From the NCBI RefSeq assembly GCF_030161415.1, contig NZ_BSSU01000003.1:62001-126000 (forward strand): a DNA stretch of 64,000 nt, in the 5' to 3' direction. Made by a program: the position numbers and the translations under genes. The notes beneath the pieces are model-generated. The model had not been told where the DNA came from and ran no database searches. It saw only the letters and a list, made by a program, of their open reading frames with translations. Positions 1-8,367 of this stretch are shown here, one piece after another (the stretch's first letter is position 1; each line of letters begins with the position of its first letter). The DNA comes from Thalassotalea eurytherma. Lineage in GTDB: Bacteria > Pseudomonadota > Gammaproteobacteria > Enterobacterales > Alteromonadaceae.

Positions 1-1
1 T

Positions 2-907
2 ACCGTACAATCTTACCGGTTCGTTTTTGGTATGTTAGGTGGCTTAATTGTAGCCGGCTGTACCATGCCACTCGTTGAGTATTTTGGCCAAGGTGATGAC
101 GCAAAAGGTTATCAACTTGCAATGACAGCAATGAGCATTTTAGGCTTTATTTTATTTTTGCTTTGTTTTGCCGGTACCAAAGAGCGTATTGAACAACCCA
201 AAGAACAGTTGGTACCATTTTTCGACAGTTTAAAACACCTTTGGAAAAACGATCAGTTTCGAATTCTTTGTCTTGTTGCTTTGTTTCTGCTGTCAGGTCA
301 GGTATTAAAATTCACCTTAGCAGTATATTACGTAAAGTATTATCTTGGCGATGAAGAGCTAATGACCCCCTTTATTACGTTAGGCGTTTTTGCCTCAATG
401 ATAGGTTGTGCGGTTGCCCAACCACTGGCTGAGCGTGTTTGTAAAATAAAAGCTTATATTTCTTTACAAGTGATAGCAGCGACGATTTGTGCACTTGCTT
501 ACTTCATTGAACCCGATCAAATCTATTTAGCATTCGCCGCATTCATTTTATGGAAGTTCTTCTTAGATATGGCAACTCCACTATTATGGGCAAAAATGGC
601 CGATACAATCGACTATGGTCATGATAAAACGGGTGTAAGAATTACAGGTTTAGTTTACTCGGGTGTTATTTTCTTTATCAAAATGGGTGTTGCCTTAGGT
701 GGCGCATTTGCAGGTTGGTTGATGGCATTTTACGACTACCAACCAAATGTTGTCCAAACAGAAGCAACTAAACAAGGCATACTACTTAGCTTTACACTAC
801 TGCCAGCAATCGGTTCATTCTTAGCGGCAGCAGTTATGGCTAAATACACCCTTAATAATGAAAAGCTTGATGCAATTCAAAATAAGCTTAAATTAAGCGC
901 TAGTTAA
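2..907 (+). CDS. GPH-family sugar:cation symporter (MFS), 5' truncated by window edge
   Basis: The frame is open from base 2, before the first ATG at 32, so the gene starts outside the window; 301 residues of its C-terminal part are visible. Several hydrophobic helices are seen, plus the segment MADTIDYGHDKTGVRITG, which matches the conserved D-Y-G-x-x-K-T-G-x-R loop of glycoside-pentoside-hexuronide symporters. Members import sugars or glycosides with Na+ or H+ across the inner membrane. The next gene, 50 bases downstream, is a LacI regulator, so it probably belongs to a sugar-utilisation cluster lying mostly upstream. The substrate cannot be told. Confidence 0.85.
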   Translation, partial: TVQSYRFVFGMLGGLIVAGCTMPLVEYFGQGDDAKGYQLAMTAMSILGFILFLLCFAGTKERIEQPKEQLVPFFDSLKHLWKNDQFRILCLVALFLLSGQVLKFTLAVYYVKYYLGDEELMTPFITLGVFASMIGCAVAQPLAERVCKIKAYISLQVIAATICALAYFIEPDQIYLAFAAFILWKFFLDMATPLLWAKMADTIDYGHDKTGVRITGLVYSGVIFFIKMGVALGGAFAGWLMAFYDYQPNVVQTEATKQGILLSFTLLPAIGSFLAAAVMAKYTLNNEKLDAIQNKLKLSAS

Positions 908-957
908 CAACATGTAAATTAGTTATGATTTCACCGTTTTAATATTCTGAAAAATAT

Positions 958-1965
958 ATGGCAACGATTTACGAAGTTTCAAAACTAGCAGGCGTATCGC
1001 TAGCAACCGTTTCGCGAGTAATGAACAATAATGCTCGCGTCAGTGACAACACCAAGAAAAAAGTACTCGCCGCAATGCAGACATTAGGTTACCGACCTAA
1101 TGCTATTGCGCAATCGCTCGCCTCTAATTGCTCGAATAGCGTTGGCATTCTTGTTTCAGAGTTAAGTGGTGCGTTTTACGGACAAATGATGTCAGGTATT
1201 GAAACGGAGCTTAGAGCTGCTGGCAAACACGTTATTATTACGACAGGTCACTCTGAAGAAGAAAAAGAGAAAGACGGCTTAGAGTTTTTAATTGGTCGAA
1301 ATTGTGACGCTATCATTGCCCACGTTGAAGCGGTATCTGATGAGTACATAGTTGAACTAAGTAAAGGTAAAACGCCTATTTACTTGATGAGCCGACATGT
1401 TGAGGCACTAAGCGAGAAGTGTATTAGTTTAGATAATGAACACGGTGGCTACCTTGCAACTAAGTCATTAATTGAACATGGTCATAGTAAAATTGCTTAT
1501 ATCGCCGGTCCACAATTTAAGGCGGATGCAAGTAATCGTTTGCAAGGTCATAAACGTGCATTAAGTGAACACAATATAGCATTTGATGAAACCCTATTTT
1601 TTATTGGCGACTTTAAAGAAACAGGTGGTAGTGAAGGCTTACACCATCTATTGAAGCAAGGTTATGATTTTACTGCGCTTGTTTGTGCCAATGATGAAAT
1701 GGCATCTGGCGCAATGAAGTATGCTAGAGAGCACAACGTAAAATTGCCAAGTCAATTATCAATTATTGGTTTCGATAACGTTATTTTTGCTAACTACTTA
1801 TACCCAACTCTTACTACGGTAGACAACCCTGTCAATGAAATGGGACGAATGGCTGCCAAAATGGTGCTAAAAGAAATTTACCATCAGAAAAATATTGAGA
1901 TTAATCGAATTTTTGAACCAACCGTTATCCTGCGTAATTCAATAAAGTCAATTAAGACGACATAG
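958..1965 (+). CDS. LacI-family transcriptional regulator
   Basis: A 335-residue protein of normal LacI/GalR length. The first 25 residues form the LacI helix-turn-helix (IYEVSKLAGVSLATVSRVMN), followed by the hinge (YRPNAIAQSL) that carries the minor-groove leucine helix. The rest is a periplasmic-binding-protein-like sensor domain (VGILVSELSGAFYG at the start, IIGFDN and LTTVDNP near the end). It most likely represses the sugar transport cluster upstream, with a sugar as effector. It ends just before a bidirectional terminator. The family is certain; ligand and operator are unknown. Confidence 0.93.
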   Translation: MATIYEVSKLAGVSLATVSRVMNNNARVSDNTKKKVLAAMQTLGYRPNAIAQSLASNCSNSVGILVSELSGAFYGQMMSGIETELRAAGKHVIITTGHSEEEKEKDGLEFLIGRNCDAIIAHVEAVSDEYIVELSKGKTPIYLMSRHVEALSEKCISLDNEHGGYLATKSLIEHGHSKIAYIAGPQFKADASNRLQGHKRALSEHNIAFDETLFFIGDFKETGGSEGLHHLLKQGYDFTALVCANDEMASGAMKYAREHNVKLPSQLSIIGFDNVIFANYLYPTLTTVDNPVNEMGRMAAKMVLKEIYHQKNIEINRIFEPTVILRNSIKSIKTT

Positions 1966-1983
1966 AGTGTTAAAATTTAGGCA

Positions 1984-2017
1984 AAAAAATAGCGAGCTAT
2001 ATGCTCGCTATTTTTTT
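1984..2017. terminator. Bidirectional rho-independent terminator
   Basis: The stem AGCGAGC / GCTCGCT with loop tatat is flanked by A-runs on the left and T-runs on the right, so it can stop transcription of the LacI gene and of the convergent DUF3718 gene. Confidence 0.85.
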
Positions 2018-2026
2018 GACTTTTTA

Positions 2027-2371
2027 TTAACCGTTAACGCGTTTTTGCGCAGCGGCAGTTAAGTCAGATTGCGTTATACCCGCTATGTTAGCCGCAACAG
2101 TTTTCTTTGGTAATTTAGCGATAATTAAAGAACCTGTTTTTACCGCGTTTTGACTGCTAGCAAATGCTAAAAGGTTTGAACCGTTACACTCTAAACCATC
2201 AAAAATGTTACGAATTTTTAATTTATTAGTTTTAAGGAATGAACGTAAACGTGACTTGTCGTCTGCAGCGATGTATTCACATACAGATTGACCAAGATCT
2301 GAAGCCTGAACAGGCGCAGTTGTGAAAGTCGTTGATAACGCGATAGTAAGTACAGCAAGCAATTTTTTCAT
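2027..2371 (-). CDS. Small secreted DUF3718 protein under a c-di-GMP riboswitch
   Basis: The ATG at 2371 gives a 114-residue protein starting MKKLLAVL with a clean signal peptide ending VQA (residue 23); an in-frame ATG 33 bases upstream would add a non-signal extension and was not chosen. The mature part has two cysteines (VCEY and ECNG contexts), the pattern of DUF3718, a family of small exported proteins of unknown function; the assignment is from memory. A paralogue lies at 47449-47796 and shares VCEY, DK-RLR, IFD, C-x-G-x-N and PKK. The leader carries a cyclic di-GMP-I riboswitch at about 2433-2512, so expression should respond to cyclic di-GMP. Function unknown; probably periplasmic. 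Confidence 0.85.
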   Translation of the reverse strand: MKKLLAVLTIALSTTFTTAPVQASDLGQSVCEYIAADDKSRLRSFLKTNKLKIRNIFDGLECNGSNLLAFASSQNAVKTGSLIIAKLPKKTVAANIAGITQSDLTAAAQKRVNG

Positions 2372-2432
2372 AATAAATATTCTCAAATAAAAAATACAAA
2401 ACATTATGAAACGGTAGCAAAAACAATGCTTA

Positions 2433-2513
2433 TTCAGGCAACCCCGCTGTCTTAGATGGTACCCTTAGACCGGTAGCTTTGCGTGGAACTTTTTCAAGAA
2501 CCTTGCCGTTTCT
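2433..2513 (-). promoter_or_regulatory. Cyclic di-GMP-I (GEMM-I) riboswitch aptamer
   Basis: Read on the minus strand, the class I landmarks occur in order: GGCAA (P1 5' strand), a helix capped by a GAAA tetraloop (CTT-GAAA-AAG), the signature ACGCAAAGC, then CCGG-T-CTAA, a P3 arm closed by GTCT / AGAC, and AGCGGGGTTGCC, whose TTGCC pairs with the starting GGCAA. This matches the Vibrio cholerae Vc2-type consensus closely. It ends about 60 bases before the DUF3718 start codon. Downstream CCGTTTC (plus-strand 2408-2414) is complementary to GAAACGG (2506-2512), which overlaps the P1 5' strand, suggesting a switching helix. No strong terminator follows the aptamer. Confidence 0.9.
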
Positions 2514-2676
2514 GATGGCGCGCATTATACACATTAACAATTGTAACTCAAGGTAAAAATGTGTAAATAATGTTCACTTTTTTATTTGTTAACGATTTGC
2601 TATCAAAGCGATAGCTTACAGATGATATTTCAACATGTTATGATAGCACTATTAACAACCCTCTTATCAAATAAAC

Positions 2677-3075
2677 ATGTCTGGAAATCACTACGAAGTT
2701 GAACTCGAACAACAGCCAATCGAGCTCTATAAATTATTAAAGATTGCCGACCTAGTCTCGGGTGGTGGTGAAGCTAAAGTACTGATCAGTGAAGGTTATG
2801 TTTTTTTAAATGATGAAGTTGAAACGCAAAAGCGTAAAAAAATTTATCACGGCGATATCGTTGCGTTTAATGGTGATATTATCGAATTAATTTGTCATCA
2901 GCCGCCACAAGAAACAACAAAACAACCTAAGCCTAGAACGAGTAAAGCTAAACCCTCAGCGAGTAAACCACAGACAGGTAAAAAGCAAAATAAAAGTAAA
3001 AAATCACCACAAAGCACCGATAAGCCTGCTGAGCCGCAACCAAATCAAGGACGTCGTCGCTCAATAAAGTTTTAA
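2677..3075 (+). CDS. S4-domain RNA-binding protein (YbcJ-like) with basic tail
   Basis: A protein of 132 residues. Residues about 15-70 (LYKLLKIADLVSGGGEAKVLISEGYVFLNDEVETQKRKK, given here only as landmarks LLKIADLVSGGGEA and VFLNDEVE) form an S4 RNA-binding fold of the small YbcJ type. The last 55 residues are a Lys/Pro/Ser/Gln-rich low-complexity tail ending GRRRSIKF, absent from the short E. coli protein and probably giving extra RNA affinity. An inverted repeat GCTATC-N5-GATAGC (2599-2615) lies upstream of the start and could be an operator. The precise RNA target is unknown. Confidence 0.83.
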   Translation: MSGNHYEVELEQQPIELYKLLKIADLVSGGGEAKVLISEGYVFLNDEVETQKRKKIYHGDIVAFNGDIIELICHQPPQETTKQPKPRTSKAKPSASKPQTGKKQNKSKKSPQSTDKPAEPQPNQGRRRSIKF

Positions 3076-3078
3076 CGC

Positions 3079-3564
3079 TTATTTCAAGGATTTTTGCCAA
3101 AACACTGCTTGGCCCATTCCAGGATCAAGCTCATAACCGGCAAACCCAAGCTTTTGGTAGGCGTTTTTCGCAATATGATTCCCTTCTAGTACCTCAAGGG
3201 TTAGTTTGCAACAGTCATGGTCACGGGCAATACTCTCTACTTCGGCCAACATGAGTTGGCTAATACCTTGTCCACGAAATAACGGCAACACAACAACATC
3301 ATGAATATTCACTAAAGGCTTTGCACTAAAGGTGGAAAATCCTTTTACACAATTGACAAGGCCGGCGGGGGTTTCATCAACATAACAAATCAAAGAAAAA
3401 ACTTGTGGCTGGTTTTGTAAGTTAGTTATCAAGTTTTGCTGAACGTACTCAGACAGCGGTTCACCGCCCCCCATCGAATCTTTCGCATATGCGTTGAGCA
3501 ACATCATCAAATCTGCTGCTTGTGTAGGGTTATGATAATCAACTAACGTTATTTGTGTTTTCAT
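3079..3564 (-). CDS. GNAT-family N-acetyltransferase
   Basis: A 161-residue single-domain GNAT. The acetyl-CoA pyrophosphate-binding motif appears as RGQGIS within VVLPLFRGQGISQLMLAEVE, followed by the usual AKNAYQKLGFAGYE segment near the C terminus. The conserved VNIHDVVVLP strand precedes motif A. It is convergent with the S4 gene, ending three bases after it, so the two transcripts must overlap. The acetyl acceptor (small molecule, peptide or protein) cannot be inferred. Confidence 0.88.
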   Translation of the reverse strand: MKTQITLVDYHNPTQAADLMMLLNAYAKDSMGGGEPLSEYVQQNLITNLQNQPQVFSLICYVDETPAGLVNCVKGFSTFSAKPLVNIHDVVVLPLFRGQGISQLMLAEVESIARDHDCCKLTLEVLEGNHIAKNAYQKLGFAGYELDPGMGQAVFWQKSLK

Positions 3565-3632
3565 CGGCCTAGCTTTTTAATTAGTTTTATATAGAAACAT
3601 GAATAATTTTAGAACCTTACTATACTGTTTGT

Positions 3633-4616
3633 ATGAGTGAAGATCAGTATAAATGTCAGTATATCGATCCTGAAAACCATCTGTGCCCCAATGAAGCAAC
3701 AGATGATGGCCTTTGCTTTTGGCATAGCCTGAACGTTGATAAGTCAGGTTCGAATATTAAAGATAAATTAGAGCACTATGCCCAACATGGTGGCTTTCTG
3801 CGTGGTTTAAAGCTCCAACATTGCGAACTTAATGATATAGACCTCGTAAATCACGGTCATAAAACTGGCTATGACCTTTCTTATTGCGACTTCTATCGCG
3901 CGAGCCTTCGAGATGCCCATTTATTTAATGCAAATCTCAATAATGCAAGTTTAATGAAAACCGATTTACGCGATGCTAACCTAAATTGCACTTCCTTGCT
4001 TAATGCAAACTTACTCGGTATCAAATTATCAGGCTGTAAAATTGAAAACATCGACTTTGGTAAAAATATATTCCAAGAAGAGCTTGCTAAATTAGCAACG
4101 GAAAAAAAGCATCACTCAAGTGCACATGATTATTATGTACAGTCAGAAGAAATCTATCGTGATTTACGAAAACACTCCGAATCCGAGGGGCTATTTAATT
4201 ACGCAGGTACCTTTATCAAAAAAGAATTAACCATGCGCAGAATGCAACAGCCTAATTATTCTGCAAAGCGCATAGTATCGAAAGGTATAGACTTATTTTG
4301 TGGCTATGGTGAAGAGCCGATGCGTATTGTCGGTTTCTCGATTTTACTTATTTTAATTTGCGCTATTTTATACAGTGTAACGGGCCTAAATTATCATGGC
4401 AATTTCTATATTTTCGACATAAACGCTAGCTTTAAAGACAACATCAACTGGTTTTTTAGTTGCCTATATTATTCAGTTGTGACCTTTACTACCTTAGGTT
4501 ATGGTGATTTCACGCCCATAGGCGTTTCCAGAGCAATAGCAGCCTTTGAAGCCTTTACTGGCAGCTTTACAATTGCCTTGTTCGTTGTCGTTTTTGTTAA
4601 AAAAATGACACGTTAA
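3633..4616 (+). CDS. Pentapeptide-repeat / two-TM potassium-channel-like fusion
   Basis: A 327-residue protein. The N terminus has a Cys/His cluster (C-x8-C-x8-C-x2-H around residues 7-30: YKC, HLC, GLCFWH) that could bind a metal. Residues about 60-145 are pentapeptide repeats (A-N/D-L-x-x pattern: DAHLFNANLNNASLMKTDLR). After a helical linker come two membrane helices (IVGFSILLILICAILYSVTG and the final AFTGSFTIALFVVVFV) flanking a pore loop TTLGYGDFTP, close to the K+-channel filter. It is probably an inner-membrane ion channel with a cytosolic beta-helix. Similar fusions occur in marine bacteria, but the physiological role is unknown. Confidence 0.85.
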   Translation: MSEDQYKCQYIDPENHLCPNEATDDGLCFWHSLNVDKSGSNIKDKLEHYAQHGGFLRGLKLQHCELNDIDLVNHGHKTGYDLSYCDFYRASLRDAHLFNANLNNASLMKTDLRDANLNCTSLLNANLLGIKLSGCKIENIDFGKNIFQEELAKLATEKKHHSSAHDYYVQSEEIYRDLRKHSESEGLFNYAGTFIKKELTMRRMQQPNYSAKRIVSKGIDLFCGYGEEPMRIVGFSILLILICAILYSVTGLNYHGNFYIFDINASFKDNINWFFSCLYYSVVTFTTLGYGDFTPIGVSRAIAAFEAFTGSFTIALFVVVFVKKMTR

Positions 4617-4669
4617 TCAAACTTAGTTAAGCTCTTAGCTTCAGATAAACTGCTCTATAACAGCCCTTT

Positions 4670-5698
4670 ATGATTAATACGACTATCAAAGCAATCGTCT
4701 TTGGCTTAGCTTTTACTTGTTCTACGACCTTTTCCTACGCCCAAATAGCAAGCTTACCAGAGCCGGTAACAAACAATGCCGTCGCTCATGTCACTGCACA
4801 TGATGAGCAATATATCATTTCATTTTCAGGCTTAGGTAAAGAGAAAGATTACCAAGCTGTTCACAATAAAGTGTTCGTTTATCGGGCGTCTTCTAATACA
4901 TGGCAACATGCGCCTGGCGTACCAATAGAAAAGCCGCCTAACGGTTTAACCGGCAGACTTGCAAGTGTTGCTGCATCAATTGGCAACTATGCTTACGTTT
5001 TTGGCGGCTATACCGTGGCTAAAGATCATAGTGAAGTATCGGTGCCCGACGTTTATCGCTTTGATCCTAGCAATCATCAATATACCAAACTTGCTCCTAT
5101 GCCAGTGCCTGTAGATGACAGTATTGCTCTAACCTATCAAAACCGATATATCTTTTTAATTTCAGGCTGGCACAATGATGGTAACGTCAATTTAGTACAA
5201 ATTTATGACACCAAAACCAATCAATGGCAACAAGGCTCGCCGTTTCCTGGCAAGCCCGTTTTTGGTCAAGCCGGTGGCATGGTCGACAACACCTTAGTTG
5301 TTTGTGATGGCGTTAAAGTTGATTATTACCCTGTTAAACGTCGTGGCTTTTCAGCAGAGCCAGCCTGTTATAAGGGAGAAATCAACGAAAAAGACTTAAC
5401 CAAAATCCATTGGACTACACTTAAACACCCTACCGGCTCGGCACGTTATCGCATGGCGGCGATGGGTGATCATTCGTCTAATAGCATTATCTTTATTGGC
5501 GGCAGTGGCAATCCCTATAATTATAATGGAATTGGCTACGATAAGGCGCCTTCTTCGCCAAGTCCCGTGTTATGGCAATACAAGCTATCCAATAACAAAT
5601 GGCATATGATAACAACAGCTAAAGCGACAATGGATCATCGTGGCTTGATCAAGTTTAAGGGTCGCTACATAACCGTTGGTGGCATGGGCGAAAACTAG
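4670..5698 (+). CDS. Secreted Kelch-repeat beta-propeller protein
   Basis: A 342-residue protein with a signal peptide ending SYA (about residue 24). Kelch-type repeats are seen as GG or SG followed by Trp-containing strands: YAYVFGGYTV, RYIFLISGWH, NQWQQGSPFPG, NSIIFIGGSG and YITVGGMGEN at the end. The fold is a beta-propeller likely in the periplasm. It resembles galactose-oxidase/N-acetylneuraminate-epimerase-like Kelch proteins, but no catalytic residues can be assigned and there is no sialic-acid or sugar gene beside it. Separate transcript from proS is likely, with 159 bases between them. Confidence 0.8.
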   Translation: MINTTIKAIVFGLAFTCSTTFSYAQIASLPEPVTNNAVAHVTAHDEQYIISFSGLGKEKDYQAVHNKVFVYRASSNTWQHAPGVPIEKPPNGLTGRLASVAASIGNYAYVFGGYTVAKDHSEVSVPDVYRFDPSNHQYTKLAPMPVPVDDSIALTYQNRYIFLISGWHNDGNVNLVQIYDTKTNQWQQGSPFPGKPVFGQAGGMVDNTLVVCDGVKVDYYPVKRRGFSAEPACYKGEINEKDLTKIHWTTLKHPTGSARYRMAAMGDHSSNSIIFIGGSGNPYNYNGIGYDKAPSSPSPVLWQYKLSNNKWHMITTAKATMDHRGLIKFKGRYITVGGMGEN

Positions 5699-5763
5699 CA
5701 CGTGTTGAATACGGTCAATTACTACTAACCAACAACTTCCTCATCAATAAACCATAAATTATT

Positions 5764-5793
5764 GAGGCAAACTGCATTTAGCTCTTTTGCCTC
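5764..5793. repeat. Inverted repeat in the proS leader
   Basis: GAGGCAAA (5764-5771) and TTTGCCTC (5786-5793) form an 8-bp stem with a 14-base loop, 65 bases upstream of the proS start. It may be a leader hairpin or an operator; no T-tract follows, so it is not a normal terminator. Confidence 0.4.
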
Positions 5794-5857
5794 GATAAAC
5801 GCCCTGTTAGAATAAGCCACTTTATTTTTGAATCTTCCGAAATGGACATTATTTTCA

Positions 5858-7570
5858 ATGCGTACTAGTCAATACCTACTTTCTACGTTAAAAGAAACGC
5901 CAGCGCATGCTGAAGTCGTTAGTCATCAATTAATGTTAAGAGCTGGCCTTATTCGCCACTTAGCATCTGGTCTTTACACGTGGCTACCCACTGGTTTAAA
6001 AGTACTGAAAAAAGTTGAAAACATTGTTCGTGAAGAAATGGAACGAGCCGGCTCAATCGAAGTATTAATGCCAATGGTTCAACCATCTGATTTATGGGAG
6101 GAATCAGGCAGATGGGACGACTATGGCCCAGAGTTACTTCGGTTAAACGATCGTCATCAGCGCCCTTTCGTTTTAGGTCCAACACATGAAGAAGTTATTA
6201 CTAAATTAGTAAGTAATGAAGTGAGCAGTTACAAGCAGCTTCCAATGAATCTCTTTCAAATTCAAACAAAGTTCCGTGATGAAATTCGCCCACGTTTCGG
6301 TGTAATGCGTGGCCGTGAGTTCCTAATGAAAGATGCCTATTCATTCCACTCAACTGACGAATGTTTAAAGCAAACGTATCAAGTGATGTTCGATGCATAC
6401 TGTCGCATTTTTGAGAGACTTGGTTTAGATTTCCGTCCAGTTATAGCCGACAACGGCTCAATTGGTGGTGAAGGCTCTCATGAGTTTCATGTGCTTGCCG
6501 ACTCAGGTGAAGATGATATCGCCTTTAGTGATGCAAGTGATTACGCAGCCAACATTGAAAAAGCTGAAGCATTAGCGCCAAGCGGCGAACGTGCAACACC
6601 AACTCAAGAACTAAATAAAGTAGCTACACCTGATGCTAAAACCATTGAAAGCGTTGCTAACTTCTTAAAAATTGAAGCAAATACAACAGTTAAAACTTTG
6701 CTTGTTTTAGGTGAAGCGAAAGACGATGAAGCTGCACCAATTATTGCGTTGGTGGTTCGCGGTGATCATGAACTTAACGAATTAAAAGCTGAAAAGCTTG
6801 AAGGCATCGCTTCACCACTAACATTTGCTACTGATGAGCAACTTGTTGCGGCAACAGGTGCAAACGCGGGGTCTATTGGTCCAGTAAATCTAAACATTCG
6901 CGTTATTGCTGATCGCAGTGCTGCTCATCTAGCTGACTTTGTTTGTGGTGCAAATGAAGATGGTTTTCATTTTATCGGTGCAAACTGGGAGCGTGACGTT
7001 ACAACTTATGAAGTAGCAGATTTACGCAACGTGGTAGCAGGTGATCCTAGCCCTTGTGGTCAAGGTAACATTGTTATCAAACGTGGTATCGAGGTTGGTC
7101 ACATCTTCCAACTAGGTCAAAAATATGCACAAGCGATGAACTGTGGTGTATTGACTGAATCAGGTAAAAACCAAACATTAACAATGGGTTGTTATGGTAT
7201 TGGTGTTTCTCGTATTGTTGCTGCTGCGATTGAACAGAATCACGATAAGTATGGTATTAAGTGGCCTGAAGCTATCGCACCATACCAAGTGGCTATCGTA
7301 CCAATGAACATGCATAAATCTGCTCGCGTTCAAGAAACGGCTCAAAACCTTTATGCGCAGCTTCAACAAGCGGGTATCGAAGTAATTTTTGACGATAGAA
7401 AAGAGCGCCCTGGTGTGATGTTTGCTGATCACGAATTAATGGGTACGCCTAAACTTCTCGTTGTTGGTGAACGTAACCTAGACAATCAACAGATTGAATT
7501 AAAAGATCGTATCACTGGTGAGAAATCACTAATTGCAATCGACAGTGTTATGGCGCTTTTTAATAAATAG
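5858..7570 (+). CDS. proS: Prolyl-tRNA synthetase
   Basis: ATG 5858 gives [16 protein letters not shown], exactly the conserved start of bacterial ProS; a TTG 30 bases earlier is also in frame but unsupported by homology. The 570 residues match the usual 572 of E. coli. Order: class II catalytic motifs ([34 protein letters not shown] quoted here as [17 protein letters not shown]), an inserted YbaK-like editing domain around residues 230-390 that removes mis-charged alanine, then motif 3 ([18 protein letters not shown]) and the anticodon-binding domain. It charges tRNA-Pro in the cytosol. A terminator follows at 7587. Confidence 0.98.
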   Translation: MRTSQYLLSTLKETPAHAEVVSHQLMLRAGLIRHLASGLYTWLPTGLKVLKKVENIVREEMERAGSIEVLMPMVQPSDLWEESGRWDDYGPELLRLNDRHQRPFVLGPTHEEVITKLVSNEVSSYKQLPMNLFQIQTKFRDEIRPRFGVMRGREFLMKDAYSFHSTDECLKQTYQVMFDAYCRIFERLGLDFRPVIADNGSIGGEGSHEFHVLADSGEDDIAFSDASDYAANIEKAEALAPSGERATPTQELNKVATPDAKTIESVANFLKIEANTTVKTLLVLGEAKDDEAAPIIALVVRGDHELNELKAEKLEGIASPLTFATDEQLVAATGANAGSIGPVNLNIRVIADRSAAHLADFVCGANEDGFHFIGANWERDVTTYEVADLRNVVAGDPSPCGQGNIVIKRGIEVGHIFQLGQKYAQAMNCGVLTESGKNQTLTMGCYGIGVSRIVAAAIEQNHDKYGIKWPEAIAPYQVAIVPMNMHKSARVQETAQNLYAQLQQAGIEVIFDDRKERPGVMFADHELMGTPKLLVVGERNLDNQQIELKDRITGEKSLIAIDSVMALFNK

Positions 7571-7586
7571 GCTGTAAAATGTTGAT

Positions 7587-7612
7587 AAAGGGAGCATATA
7601 GCTCCCTTTTTT
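7587..7612 (+). terminator. Rho-independent terminator of proS
   Basis: AAAGGGAGC - atata - GCTCCCTTT followed by a T-run, 17 bases after the proS stop. The convergent LRAT-like gene ends at its edge. Confidence 0.85.
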
Positions 7613-8205
7613 TATGAGGTTTTGGCAAGGTCCCAGTAAATTACCCTATCGTAATACTGCGCAATCTTTTCATTAAGACGACTAAAACTCGTAACCGGAC
7701 TTTTAAACTTATCAAAACAATGCCAAACAAACTGATGACAGTTATTTTCTATCATATGATAGTCTTGGTATTGATAAACCTGTGACAATGCCCGCTCGCC
7801 TATTTCAGGCAGAGCAAGCGGTGTTGCGTTAGAATCACAGGCAACGAAAATATTATCTCCACTACGATTACCGATAAAGCGCTCGGCTGATACGGGCTTA
7901 ATTAAGCCATTGCCATCAAGTTCAATAATGGTATTTTCTCCTACCCAAATGCCGGTATGTTCAAATACGCCACCTATTCCACAACAGACAATAGCACCAA
8001 AAGTCGGCTCTACAATCACTTCACTGTGGAATAGATCGGTTGGATAAATTGCAACAGCTCGATCGTTGTTACGTTGAGACGAATACCGATCAACGCCGTC
8101 TTTCAATCGACGGGATTGATATTTTGCTTTTCTTTCATCAGCTGCAGACTTAATTGCTAATGCGGAAACAGCCGCAGCGCCTAACCAAAGTAACGGTAAT
8201 GGCAT
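7612..8205 (-). CDS. LRAT-like (NlpC/P60 superfamily) membrane-anchored protein
   Basis: A 197-residue protein with a hydrophobic N terminus (residues 4-20) that may be an anchor. The core shows the circularly permuted papain-like pattern of lecithin:retinol acyltransferase domains: His83 in FEHTGIWVG and Cys156 in NNCHQFVW, the usual H...NC nucleophile pair. Bacterial LRAT-like proteins are thiol acyltransferases or hydrolases with few known substrates. It stands alone between proS and alaA, with no genetic context that gives a function. The substrate is unknown; the domain call rests on the two motifs. Confidence 0.75.
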   Translation of the reverse strand: MPLPLLWLGAAAVSALAIKSAADERKAKYQSRRLKDGVDRYSSQRNNDRAVAIYPTDLFHSEVIVEPTFGAIVCCGIGGVFEHTGIWVGENTIIELDGNGLIKPVSAERFIGNRSGDNIFVACDSNATPLALPEIGERALSQVYQYQDYHMIENNCHQFVWHCFDKFKSPVTSFSRLNEKIAQYYDRVIYWDLAKTS

Positions 8206-8367
8206 AGTTCGTCCTTCTAAATACTTAAACAGTGCAAAAAAAACAGGATTAATAACTACATTAGGTGTTTTACATCAAAATGCTATTAAAAAAGTGCAAG
8301 TAACTATTTCAAAATCATTATTTTTTCGTAACAATGCTGGTACACCTTAATGTTGCTGAATATCACC

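Noticed and set aside
5828-5857. TTG 5828 as proS start
   Set aside because: The ATG at 5858 gives the conserved MRTSQYL start; the extra ten residues do not match the family.
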